DNA of 64,000 nt from Arbacia lixula (taxonomy: Eukaryota; Echinodermata; Echinoidea; Arbacioida; Arbaciidae). A program made the translations under genes and the position numbers. Below, piece after piece: positions 1 through 12,400 of the stretch. The stretch is from NCBI GenBank assembly GCA_963669155.1, contig OZ022585.1, positions 4,747,024-4,811,023 of the forward strand. The letters are read 5' to 3'. Every line of letters begins with the position of its first letter. The stretch's first letter is position 1. The notes beneath the pieces are model-generated. The model saw only the letters and a program-made list of their open reading frames with translations, was not told the origin of the DNA and did not search any database.

Positions 1-296
1 TAGGTTAGCTTAAAGCCTTTGCATCTTGTTTCTTATTGGACAGATCTATAACTGAAATACAAGGAAACTGTCTGGGCAAGGACTAGACCAAAGAATCAGT
101 CTTTGTAGCTGTAGCTGTAGGACGTTGGATCTGCTGAGATTGCATCTGGCTCCTCTGTTCTGTTGGGGCACTTGGGGGTATGTCCAAAAATGTAATTTTG
201 ATTAAGAAAGCCCTGAAAGAGACGGTTATTCCTACTGGTCTAGGTAAGTACCCATCATTTTTCCCATTTGGTAACCCAGGGTATATAATGCGAATG
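1..296. repeat. Fragments of a dispersed repeat related to the 819-1781 element
   Basis: Two blocks recur inside the element at 819-1781. Bases 92-155 match about 1022-1077 (shared GAGATTGCATCTGGCTCCTC), and 172-250 match about 1643-1720 (shared GGGGTATGTCCAAAAATGT and GAGACGGTTATTCCT). They lie in the same order, so this is probably a decayed copy running off the window edge. No coding potential seen. Confidence 0.55.
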
Positions 297-818
297 CCTC
301 AAACCGGCCCCCTTGTTTTATTTTGAATATTTCCATTCTAAGATTCTAACATTTCTCACACAAATCAGCAAAATAACGCTCTTTAAAAAACTATTTTTGG
401 ATTGAAGATTAACGATAAAATTTCGGAGAAATTGCGATTCGAATATCGCTCGATAAATCGTTGCGCATTCACATCACTGAACCTTGAAACCCGCCCCTAC
501 CGATAATGTGTGATATCTCCGTCAATCCGATGAGTACAGTGCCGACATTTCACCAGTATTGACTTGTGTCTCGATCATGTTCGTTCCAGTGCAATGAAAA
601 ATTGACGGGAAAGTTTCAGCAATCGACGAGAAAATCACTGAAGTACAACCGCAAGTTGAAAAACAGATATAATTCGAGCGACAATGTGCAATTGCCAAAT
701 ATGACTGTGCACATTTTGTCTCATTTTGCTTCCGAAAATCTGATTTTGTTTCCTATTGCGTAAATACACAATAAATCGCGCATCCAACCTTTAATAACGC
801 GCACTGAGCAGAAATACG

Positions 819-1781
819 GGTGCTAATGCACTTTGGTATCCCACATATATAATGCACACAATGGGAACGTTGCAATACTGATTATCGTCGGCAGAAAGTG
901 ACCTAGAAATCACTTTTTTTGGACAAATTACGCGGTAAAATTTTTGTCTAGGGTTAGGGTTAGGGTCAGGGTTAGTTTTAGAATTAGGTTTAGGGTTAGG
1001 GTTAGGGTTAGGGTTAGACCGAAAAATCAGTCTCTATAGGACATTGGATCCGCTGAGATTGCATCTGGCTCCTCTGAACGCCCTATTTAGAGACTGAACA
1101 TTGCACCTGTACACTGTATGGCAATCGATGCGAGTCGCCATTTTGAATATGAAAACGCTAATGAAAATGCATATATGAATAAGTAATTTCACGCATGCGC
1201 ACATTTTTTTCCCGCTCATTTGCCGTGCGCTGTTTTTTTTCGTCGAACCGATTGACAATTTAAATATTCATAGCCAACAACCCGTCGAACAATCTGATTG
1301 GTCAAATTTATGTCGGACTCGAGCAGATTGAAAATGTCTGCGATAAACGTGTGATCGGCAGAAAGTAAGTCTTTAATTTCCACTTTTCTATGCATTTGGT
1401 GGAATCTTAGTCCTAGAATTTATAAATATATAATATAGATCTAATTTTGATGTAAGTAAATTTGTTGCATCATAGCTTGAAAGATGTTAGATTTTGAAAC
1501 AAAGTCGCTATGTCTAGTTCCAAAATCCGGTTTCCCATAGACTTTGCACTAATTCCTCTAACTTTAGCAGAAACCTTGTATTTGCTTGTACACATAAGAA
1601 CCCCGCCACTGTGCATTCGGTGTGGATGTACCATCTCTATTCGGGGGGTATGTCCAAAAATGTCATTTTGAAATTTGATTAAAGAATGCCCCCGAATGAG
1701 ACGGTTATTCCTGTCTAGGTTAGGGTTAGGTTTAGGGTTAAAATTCATAAAACTAGTGGGATACCAAACTGCATTAGCGCC
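819..1781. mobile_element. Non-autonomous hAT-like DNA transposon (963 bp)
   Basis: The insertion is bounded by terminal inverted repeats, GGTGCTAATGCACTTTGG on the left and the complement of CCAAACTGCATTAGCGCC on the right, agreeing at about 22 of 24 positions including the adjoining GGTATCCC. It is flanked by a perfect 8-bp direct repeat GAAATACG at 811-818 and 1782-1789. The uninterrupted copy near 63.6 kb has GAAATACG once (complement of 63593-63600), which fixes the insertion boundaries. An 8-bp duplication fits the hAT superfamily, but no transposase is present, so the assignment rests on duplication length alone. Confidence 0.75.
949..1018 (+). repeat. Interstitial telomere-like TTAGGG run
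   Basis: Degenerate (TTAGGG)n inside the hAT-like element, with a shorter run at about 1714-1741 near the element's other end. Because it lies within the element, it is more likely element sequence than a former chromosome end. Confidence 0.8.
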
Positions 1782-1830
1782 GAAATACGCAGAGGCCTGT
1801 TTCAAGGGTAGGGGCCGGTTTGTAGACCAC

Positions 1831-2730
1831 TAACTATACCAAATATGTCATCACATGTGCGATGAGAATGGGCCCCCCATCATTGTACCATTTACGTCCA
1901 AACCAACGATGATGCAGCATGTACAATTGCTAGTCATACAAAATGTAAACACTTGCTGGCACACAGGCATGTCGCGCAGCGCACACTTTTTTTTAGAACT
2001 TTATAGAAGAAAATTCGTCGTCTAGTTCTACATACTCACATTTTTGTGATATGAAGCAGATCCAGAAGCTGTTTGACTTATCCTCGACGCTAAAAGCGGG
2101 CGCAAGGATCTTCCAAGAAGCCTAGCGTTATTAGAAATCGACATTTTTCGTAGGTGTGATGACACTTTCAACAGTCAATCTAGAAGTTGTTACATCAACG
2201 AGCTAGGCGTATTGTACAGATGCTATATAGTGCGCTACGTAAATTACGCAATCCATAAGCGATCTTCAAAAGACTCTAGCGCCACCTTTTGTTTAAAATT
2301 GCACAGTCATCTCATTTTTAGGAAGTGTCATATCGGCACCGAGGTCCCTTAACTATACCCTCTCATTACCATGGGTTTATCTACTGTGTTATCAATCAAT
2401 GGTCTCTTCACGCCTTGGTACCAAGAGGGTTTATACGTCAAGTCTATGCTTAATGTCAAAATCGCCCAGGGGACACTACCCACAATGGTCAATCAGAAAA
2501 TATTGTCGGTCATGTGGTCCAATATCAACCGTTCTTTTTAGGATAATATTTGGGCGATATTTTGTGCTTTTAATTGAGCATCTACCACAATTATCCTGCT
2601 AATATGTTAAGTAGCTCACCGGAGACTTATGAATTTCATTGTTGTCAATGCTATATTCAGACAGCTGCCGGATCTTTATTTGCTGGAGTCATTCAAAAAA
2701 AAATAGTCAAAATACATTCAATTAAGAGTT
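1831..2730. other. No gene recognised
   Basis: Short open frames occur here, but none has splice context or recognisable protein similarity. No clear repeat seen. Confidence 0.5.
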
Positions 2731-2737
2731 CTCTCTC

Positions 2738-2802
<65 letters not shown>

Positions 2803-2860
2803 CCTCTCTATCTCTCTCCGTCCCCATCTCTCTTCTCTCCCCCCCCCTCTCTCTCTCCCG
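2731..2860 (+). repeat. (CT)n microsatellite
   Basis: CT dinucleotide array, pure over about 2750-2797 and impure to about 2860. The open frames through it only encode Ser/Leu or Arg/Glu repeats and are not genes. Confidence 0.95.
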
Positions 2861-3226
2861 TACATTCCTGCTCTCTCCTGAACAATCGTACATAAGATAG
2901 TCAAATAGGCCTACATTAAATACCAGTCCTACATTCGAAAGCTCAATCCTGCGCCCTCTCCAATCTCTTCTCGCTCTTTATTTCACTCGTATCGCACACA
3001 TTTTCTGTAAATATTGTAATAAAGATACATTTCATTCGATATATTGTTTTAAATGTTCCTCCTTTTGTCTATCATCCATATCATATCCTGTCCCTCTTCT
3101 TAATAATGGCACAACAATTCTGGTCCCACACCTTTGAGAGTTTGAATACCAACATCCATCACACACACATCATACAAACATCATACAAACACTAGAAAAT
3201 ATATTCATGAAATGAAGATTAGTACT

Positions 3227-6200
3227 TTATTCATCTGTAAGATATAAGTCACGACAATTGCATAGAACAGCGAAAGTCAAGATTTTCATGGAATGATGTG
3301 GTACAGCTAGTACACATTTTTCAGAAATATAGCTCAGTCTGATAAAAAATAAAAATCAGGGAAAATAACACAATTCTTGAAAGTAAAATATTCATGAAAA
3401 CATACTGTTAAAAGACAAATGAATCTAGAAGATTCGCATCATAAGGAGCACCTGTACAAATTCTCAGTAGAACAAAGAAATTTACATCAAAAGACAAGGT
3501 AAGTAACCTACATCCCAAAGTTAACATACCCACACACCAACAATTATTTGATAGATTTTTTTAGAGGTGTTTCTTTATAGAAACTAGTGTATATGTACAC
3601 AATACAATAACCTAAACAACCATTTCAAGACAATAAAATCTCAGATAGAGCAGCTGGCCTGTATCATAATAAAAAGCTATATATATTCTATAAAAATCTG
3701 TTCTCCGTCATCACTGCTATAATTATGATATGTAAACCTATATCATATAAATATATATATATATATATATATAAATTCATGTATATCATATACAGTTAAA
3801 AGAACATAACGTTCAGAAGAATATATTACACTTACATTTTCAGATATAATATCAAGATCATGATTAGTACACATTCATCACATTGGAGGACATTAAACCA
3901 TGCAGCTGCATTAAAAATGTTATAAAAACAAGTCAACTATTCCACCAAGAAGTTATTCAAGAACATCAGAGATAAATCACTAGATTCAAGGTGAAAACAC
4001 GCAGTTATATGGCTCTATCAACATTGGAAGAAATGCTCTTTTCTTCATGAAATGTACATATTCAGTATCAACACTGATATAAAATGTATGCATTATCAGA
4101 TAAAGTAACGACACATGCTTACAAAAATCCTGCAAATAAAATTCTCCCTGCTCCAATACTAAATGTAGTTAAGCATAAACAGAGTAGACTCAAATGAACC
4201 ATTTTAGATCATACAAACCTCTATATATCTACCACATCTCAACAATGAGGGCTCACACAGTGCGCTGAGCCCAGAGACCTTTGCTCTGACCAATCCTAAA
4301 GTATTTTGGGGGCAGAGGAAATATGACTGAAGTGCTTGGGTGGAGAGAGGTCCACACATTAGAATTTTCATCAATGGACGGTAGACCAGATACATGGCCT
4401 ATTGTATAGTCTCGTGATTCAGACTGTGCTTTATGCACTACAGGACAGACATGGGTAACATCTACCTCAAAGTATATAAAATGGGACAGCATTATATGAA
4501 ATTTGTACAATAGTCCATACTTCACAAAAAGTTATTGCAATATCAATTACCCAAAACACAACATTAGCTCAATTTAGATGTAATAGATAGTAACAAAATA
4601 GTTTTTCTTCTTTATGGCCAATAAGGTTTTTATGTTGTTGTATTGTCTTTATTGCACGGTACTGGAATGTATTGTTCATGTGTATGAATTAGCTTGAGAT
4701 TTCAGTTCATGTATGTTTATTTGTACACAACCTGTACGTTTTTATTGGTAGGAATAACTACAATTAAAATGCCGACACAGCAATTTAGAAATGTATTCTG
4801 GACTAAGAATTGCAAGTCTCGCACACAACACTCTGATTTTCGACAAAATTAATCCAATCTGCCTCTCTGATTTTCCAGTAAATGAAAATCTCCAACACAA
4901 AGTACGCTTATAATCGCCTGACTTTTCCTCAAATTTACTTGTGTGTCTGCTTCCATCCACTTAATCCATTTTCTACAGGAACCGGATATACCCAGTCCTC
5001 AGAAAAGTACTGACATAAGCTCGTTTGAGCTCTATTTTAAGTAATTTTTCACGATATATGAATGATGTTGGTGTTTGCCATCAGTAGTTCAATTGTTTAG
5101 CTACAGTGTAAGATCACATTTGTGTAACTTCCTTGGAGAAATATTGCTTAAGAACAATTTTGCTAGACATAGTGCAGTATATCCATCTTTGTATGAAATT
5201 TTCATACCACAATAAACAATGCATTCATTGGCGGCATAATTTAGTAGCAAAGCAAAATCTCCAGTGAATACACAATGGTAATGCCCTCAAGCAACCAGTT
5301 ACGATCAATATTTACCCTTTGTTTATCAATACTGTGCACACGCATCGTACATATAGGTACAATAGCTGGATATAGCCCCAAATAATTTTGTTTTAGGCAG
5401 TGAGCGCTAGTCAGAAAAATCTTATAGCGAAAGGGTTAAGTTGCATTTTGTTCCTCACTAGGAAAAACATGTGCACACAAAATGCTGATTAGTATAGTAA
5501 AGCAATGCAGTGGTTTATCAAGATGCACATATTGTTATAAGATAACTAATATCTACACTTCGTGCAATATTCTTTTCTGAACGTTTCATCATCCCACTCA
5601 CATTTGAAAGGATTATCAAAATATATAAAATACTTTGATTTACTAATGCTTTTTTTTTATCATCGTCTGAGAGTTCAGATAATCTAGAAATTCAGATAAC
5701 ATGGTCGGGGTATTTTCTTAACAGTTCAAAGTACAGAAAACATGATTTCTATTTACAAACTATTGATTATGAATATATAGATAAAGCAGGTGGTCATTTC
5801 ATATAAAAGGTCTCAAAATATTGCAGGCTATTGAGTTGAGCTGCGAGGTCACACACATCAAAAATGAAATGAATATTTTTGCAGACTCAAAATCTCCTGA
5901 TTTGAATGCTTTCCTGACAAGCCAGTCTAAATCCATCAATGTACATCAAACAAACACTGCATGCACATGTATTGATAAACATTGTCAAATAAATAAACAA
6001 ATAAAAAGCATTATTAAATTGCATAATGCTCTAAGGTACATGGTTATCAAGTAACAGGATTATCGAGATGAGGTACATAAAGATGATAACAATAACAAAA
6101 TGTCACAAAAATATCCTAAAAACTACTCCAAAATTTTTCAGTTCTAATTGCATTTATTAATAGGGATGGCTATCATCTCGTAACAATAATTTGTTGCTTA

Positions 6201-6438
6201 ATTCATGGGTACATGACATGGGTGCTCAAAAGCTATCTCTAGAATGCTACCTGTTAGGTTGGTACCCATTTGGACCACGTGATTGAAAGACAGCAGTGAA
6301 AGGCAATTTGCCCTAACAATACTTTCCATTACACACGGAAGCCCCGGGTCATGCTGGTCTACGACTATCCCTGTCTTTTCTTCTACCTTCTCTTGTGGTC
6401 TAGGCTACATGATGACCTCCTTGTAGATGTCTTCTGTA
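3227..6438 (-). other. Probable long 3'UTR of the AGPAT3/4-like gene
   Basis: A 3.2-kb AT-rich stretch directly downstream of the AGPAT stop codon, almost free of the repeats that fill the rest of the window. Candidate AATAAA signals on the minus strand lie at 3232-3227, about 4745-4740 and near 6154. If the most distal is used, the 3'UTR is about 3.2 kb. Absence of repeats suggests constraint, but transcription cannot be shown from sequence. No coding frame was recognised. Confidence 0.4.
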
Positions 6439-9400
6439 TTACGTCTTCTTGTCGTCAAGGCCATACGATGAGCTCTTTGTAGATGTTGTTGCACTGAACA
6501 CGGACTGAGTGACACGTATTACTATAAACCACAATGAAAACAAAATGAATAACAAATGCAAGTGTTAAAGATGTTTAAAAGTACATGAAGTAAAAAGAAT
6601 GTAATCTGAGTAAAACTAGAGCAATTCAACTGCTACACAGTCGATAAATATGCCTCCACCTCTTTGGTAGCAAATTTTGTCAAAGTTCATGAACCTCATG
6701 ACCTTTCAGTAATTTTACCCAAGCTTTCACCAGTCAACCTCCATAAAATGACACATCTCTGTAGCATGTTTTGTTTGAATTGAATCATTAGATTTTGATT
6801 CAATGTGAACTAGAGCAATTCGACTGCCACGCAGTCGATAAATATGCCTCCGCCTCTTTGCTATTCTCAGAAAATGTGTATGTTTGGTGGGCAATATACC
6901 TTTGCTCCTATGTGAAATGAAAATATCACATTCTGTTTTTTCAAGTTTAGCCAAGTTTGGCAATGTTCATTGACTTTTGACCTCTTACTTCTTTGACTTC
7001 CAATCTAACTAGTCTGTCTAAATCCATCTTTGTACCAAGTTTGTTTAAAATTAGCCAATTTTGGGTGAAGTTCATTGACCTTTGATCTTTCAGGAATTTT
7101 ACCCAAACTTTACCAGTCTACCTCCATGAAGTGATACATCTCTGTACTATGTTTGGTTTGAATTGAATCATTAGTATTGGATTCAATGTGAAAAATATCT
7201 ATTTGGGGGCAATTTTTAGCCAATTTTGGCAAAGTTCATTGACCTTTGATCCCTGACCTTTGAGAAATTTCACCAAAAATGTCATCAGTCTAGTAGTAAT
7301 CCATCTTTGCTTCATGTTTGGTTGGTATTGCTTCATTGGATTTGGATATATTTTGAAAATTATCACTTTGGGGGCAATTTTTAGCTAATTTTTGGCAAAG
7401 TTCATTGACCTTTGACCTTTGAACTCTCAGGAGTTTTACCCAAACTTTCACCAGTCTACCTCCAAGAAATGATTAATCTCTGTAGCAGATTTGGTTAGAA
7501 TTGCGCCATTGGATTTGGATTTGGGTTTATTGCGAAAAAAAAAGAAAAAAAAAAATGCAAAGTTCATTGACCTTTGACCTCTGACCTTCCAGCAATTTCA
7601 CCAACAATGTCACCAGTCTACCCCCAAGTAGTGATCCATCGCTTCACTATGTTTGGTTGGAATTGCACCATTGTATTTGGATTTATTGTGAAAAATTTCA
7701 AGATTGGGGCAATTTCTAGCCAATTTTGGCAAAGTTCATTGACCTCTGACCTCTAAACTTTCAGGAATTTTACCCAAAATGTCACCAGTCTATCCCCAAG
7801 TAGTGATCTATCTTTTTACCATGTTTAATGAGAATTCCATCCTTAGATTTGGATTTATTGTAAAAAAAAAGTTAATTTTTGGCAAATTTTCACAAATTTC
7901 ATTGACCTTTGACCTCCGACCTTTCAGGAATTTTACCAAAAATGTCACCAGTCTATCCCCAAGTAGTGATCCATCTTTGTACCATGTTTAATGAGAACTG
8001 CATCCTTGGATTTGGATTTATTGTGGAAAAGGTCATTATGGGGCAATTTTTTACAAAGTTCATTGACCTTTGACCTCAATCAGATTTGACCCCAATTTTA
8101 CACACTTCATTAGTTTCATGCAATACATACATGTACCAAGTTTGAAGCAAATCTGCTTAACGGTTCTCAAGATATTGCCTTAACGGATTCGGGACGGACG
8201 GACGGACGGACGGACGGACGGACGGACAACCCGAAAACATAATGCCTCCGGCCACTTCGTGGCGGAGGCATAAAAAGATCCAATTTTGGCAAAGTTCATT
8301 GACCTTTGCGAAATTTCACCAAAAATATTATCAGTCTACCCCCAAGTAGTGATCCATCTTTGCACCATGTTTGGTTGGTAATGCACCATTGGATTTGGAT
8401 TTATTTGGGAAAAAATATCTCTTTGGGGTCAATTTTTAGGTAATATTTGGCTGAGTTCATTGACCTTAGACCTCTGAACTTTCAGCCAGTCTAGCTCCAT
8501 GTAGTGATCAATCTTTGCACCATGTTGGATTGGAAACGCACTATTGGATTTGGATTTATTTCGAAAAATATAAAGTTTGGGGCAGTTTTTAGCCAATTTT
8601 GGCAAAGTTCATTGACCTTTGACCTCTGACCTTTGAGAAATTTCACCAAAAATGTTATCAGTCTATCCCCCAAGAAGTGATCCATCTGTGTACCATGTTT
8701 AATGAGAACTGCATCCTTGGACTTGGATTTATTGTGAAAAAGTTCAATTTTTTGCAATTTTTTACAAAATTAATGGACCTTTGACCTCTGACCTTTCAGG
8801 AATTTTACCCAAAATGTCACCAGTCTACCTCCAAGTAGTGATCCATCTTTGTACTATGTTTGATGAGAGTTGTATACTTGGATTTGGATTTCATGTGAAA
8901 AAGGTCAATTTTGGGCAATTTTTATAAATTTCATTGACCTTTGACCTTTGACCTCAATCAGATTTGACCCAAATTTTACACACTTCATTAGTTTCATGCA
9001 ATACATACATGTACCAAGTTTGAAGTAAATCTGCTTAACGGTTCTCAAGTTATTGCCTAAACGGATTCGGGACGGACGGACGGACGGACGGACGGACAGA
9101 CGGACGGACGGACAGACAGACAGACGGACGGACGGACGGACCGACAACCCGAAAACATAATGCCTCCAGCCACTTCGTGGCGGAGGCATAATAATAACCA
9201 TGTCTTCTTCTCATGCTCCCCATACCTCCTCCACCACCACATCTATTCCTCCTTTGTAAGCCCTTTCCCCCTCTCTCTTCTACTCCTACCACCCCCTCCC
9301 CCCCCCCCTCCCATCCACCACTCCTCCTCCACCCCATCTATTCCTCTTTTCTTAAAGTTCCTCCCCCTCTCTCTCTCCTCCTGCCCCCTCCTCCAACCCA

Positions 9401-12400
9401 CCTATTCCTCCTTTCTTAAAGCATTTTCCCCTAGCTCTCTCTCCTTCTCCTATCCCCTTCCTCCACTTCCCCCATCTACTCCTTCTATCTACGCCTCTTC
9501 CACTTCTCTCCATGAATCCAAGGAATCACCACTCACTTACCCCCGTACAGCACGACTCCAGCCGGTAACACATTCATCATGGACCAGGACGTTAGACTCC
9601 AGTAGCAGTAGTACAGTATGGGAAAACCAACGATTGCTATCCAGGCTAACATGATGTACAAGGGTGACCTTGGCTTAGGAGGAGTATGGAGAGTTCGCGT
9701 CTTGTCAAAACCAGCATAGGTGTCGTGGTGGAGAAAGTAGTCATATGCGTCATCCTGAGGTAAAACAAGAGAACATTAGGAAATTAATGAGTCAGATTAA
9801 ATGAGACTCCTCTGTATTTGTTTCTGTGTTGTCGTGTCTTGATCCATGAACTAGAAACAGCTTGCATGGTTAAGTCGCTGCCCGGTAAGCAGTAGATTGC
9901 AGGTTCAAATCCTGTCTGGTTCCAAGCTTTTTTTTCTGACTTGTTTTTCATTAATTTACAGGATGGAGCACGCTACCCTTACTATTGGGTGTATGCCTAA
10001 AATTTCTTTGTATAATTAGGAAATTTGTTTTTGTAGCAAGGTGTCATGCTGGAGGAAGTAGTCATATAAAGTCGAAGGTTTCATCCTAAGATAAACAACA
10101 AAATCAGGAAATTTGCTTTTGTCACTAGGTGCTGTTCTAGAGAGAGCAATTACAGGCTTTAACATGAGGTAAACAAGAGAACATTAGGAAATCTGTTTTT
10201 GTAGCAAGGTGTCGTGCTAGAGAAAATCTGGGATTTATCTTGTTGATGAACTGCACAAACGAGCAATGATATTTATTGGGTGAATGATCAGGCTTCAGTA
10301 TGATTTTTGAATATCCAGGTTTCATATCTCTGATTTTCATCAAAATGCCACCATCCACACTCTCTGTTTTCTGCATCCTTTCAGAACTACCCCCATCTAT
10401 AACTTCATCCTGATTCAGGATTGATTTTGTAGAAAAGAATCCAAATACACTGTATATCATTTTATTCATTGTGACCGATTTATTCCTCTTTGCTCCTGAT
10501 GGAATATTGGCCAGCCTCAACAGTTAGCCTCCACCTCTTCAAGCAACTGGCTGCAATTTTGGCTGTTTCCCCCAAAGTCATACATTCATAGTACCTTTTC
10601 TATATTTAGTCGGTGGCTAATTACCTTCAACCGGTACATGTCGTGGCAGAACTGGGATATATCCTCCTCCGTCTCGGCTGGAACATCATCTATCGGTATC
10701 CTCCTGGAAAGGAACAAAGAATGACGATTGTGGCAATCCTGGAGTGTCTTTAGGAACTGCCTTTCAGCATATTAATAGCCCATAGTACCAACCCTTGCAT
10801 GGTCATTACACTGCATAATGCCATGACATTGGTTATGAGAGGGTTAAACATAATTCAGGCAAATCTTTAGGTTCTATAAACACAATCATGGTATAATCTT
10901 AGTTCAACTGGTACGCAAACTCTGGGTATGTAGTAATATGATTGATTGATCAATCTGTTTGAAATATAAGCAGGAAAAAAGCATGGAGACCATATGGTGG
11001 CGGGTGCACATACTGCAGCGGGATTTTACTTAAAAAAGGTTAGAAATTAAAAAAGCTTTGCATTTACTGGTTGCCACTTTCTACATTAGACCTGGTCTGC
11101 AGACATAGACTCAATAATTGTGCCTATTTCTAAATCAGGGTGGACCTGGCAAACTATATCTGTTCACGCTTGGTACAAGCATACTGTATACTTATTGACC
11201 AGTCCCTACCTTTCACTCTCATTGACTTAAAGACAGGGTGTCCCATTTGCAAAAGTCATAAAACTCAGATGGAATCAGCAGTATATCCGAACAATAATGT
11301 GTGCGAAATCTCACAGTCATAGCCTCACAAACCTTTGCAGAAAAAGTGAAAAACTATTAATGTTTTCGTTGGAAACCTATCAGCCGTAGCCTACATTCAA
11401 GATCGTATTGCCCCTGTCATTCCAGGCACCATGGGCATGCTTTGATTGAACGCATGCACTGTGGTATGGACCATAGCGTATATATCCGTCTCTGGTCTCT
11501 AGGCTCTAGGTTTCGGACAAGCAGCTCAAAACCTCCTCAAAATCTAGCGACTGCTACAATTTTGCTTAAAGTTGATATTCATTGATTTTGAATACGGTTG
11601 AATTTGATATCATTGTAAAGTTTATGACTTGATGATCATTATAACGCTAATCCCAAATTTTAAAACAAACCAGGAGCGCAGAAATATCCAAACAAAAACT
11701 ACTCAAATTCCCTCTTGAAATCTGCCCAATTTACGTCCCGTAAAATAGGCCACTATGCATGACGTAACTGAATGTCCATGATTTCATTTGACAATCGGTC
11801 ACGTGCAGCTTTCGTGTACGTACCGAACAGCAAATTACGTTTTGCGAACTGAACTATTTTTTAGACTTCAACAATAGATGAGTTAATTGCAGGACCTCGA
11901 TTTAGATTTTCAAATCGACAATTTTGAAGAAGAACTTGAAGACGAGAGTATTAGCTCTAGTAGTGGACCAGATAGTGAAATCGATGAAGGTGAAGTGGGA
12001 GATTTTGATGATGAATCAAACGCGCTCCTCAGGCTCAAGCTGCGAGTACGAATGGTGTTGTTACGGACGCTGTAGATATTGCTTACCGGCATGAACCAGA
12101 AGCTGAACTTCAAGAAGATGTCGATCTCGATCTACAAATGGAAAACTACGGGGATGCTAGGCCAAGGGGCAACCAGGATCATGCCAGGCTTGATCCAAAC
12201 AGCACCGAAAATTGGTATGTAGTTGAAATGATTTAGACTAGAGGGTATTTATTTTTTTCCAAAACTTAGTGCGCGAGTTTGCAATAACCGTGGGCCCGAT
12301 CCGTGCAGTAGCTCAGCGTAGCCGTAGCACTAGCACTAGCAGTAGAGCTAGCTACCGGTCGGCCGGGACGAAACAGAAAAAAAGAACAGGACTCGATTGT

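Larger units (their letters stand above)
404..1830 (+). repeat. GGCC-rich dispersed repeat, left copy (interrupted)
   Basis: Bases 404-818 and 1782-1830 together are the reverse complement of 63552-64000 at the other end of the window. Motifs include AAACCGGCCCC and its partner GGGGCCGGTTT. The copy is interrupted by the 819-1781 insertion. It carries no recognisable protein, and its class is unknown. Confidence 0.75.

Noticed and set aside
949-1018. Telomere or ancient chromosome-fusion point
   Set aside because: The TTAGGG run lies inside a bounded transposon insertion, so transposition explains it more simply.
2574-2904. Open frames on both strands encoding Ser/Leu and Arg/Glu repeats
   Set aside because: They are read-through of a (CT)n microsatellite. 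The same applies at 14049-14350, 39781-40250 and 53209-53699.
6439-6493. AGPAT last-exon acceptor at 6494-6495
   Set aside because: It would join out of frame with the exon ending at 9541. The acceptor before 6521 keeps the phase and gives a family-typical length.
8905-9337. Minus-strand frames rich in SVRPSVRPSV
   Set aside because: Translation of the GGAC tetranucleotide array at a repeat-element end, not protein-coding.
10137-10520. 127-codon minus-strand open frame in an AGPAT intron
   Set aside because: No recognisable motif, no splice context, and the gene's exons join in phase without it.
12033-12086. Alternative frame reading EWCCYGRCRYC, resembling the WC-CG-C core of P2RX7-C proteins
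   Set aside because: It ends at a stop within a few codons, and the overlapping frame with YRHEPE fits the expected order of motifs better.
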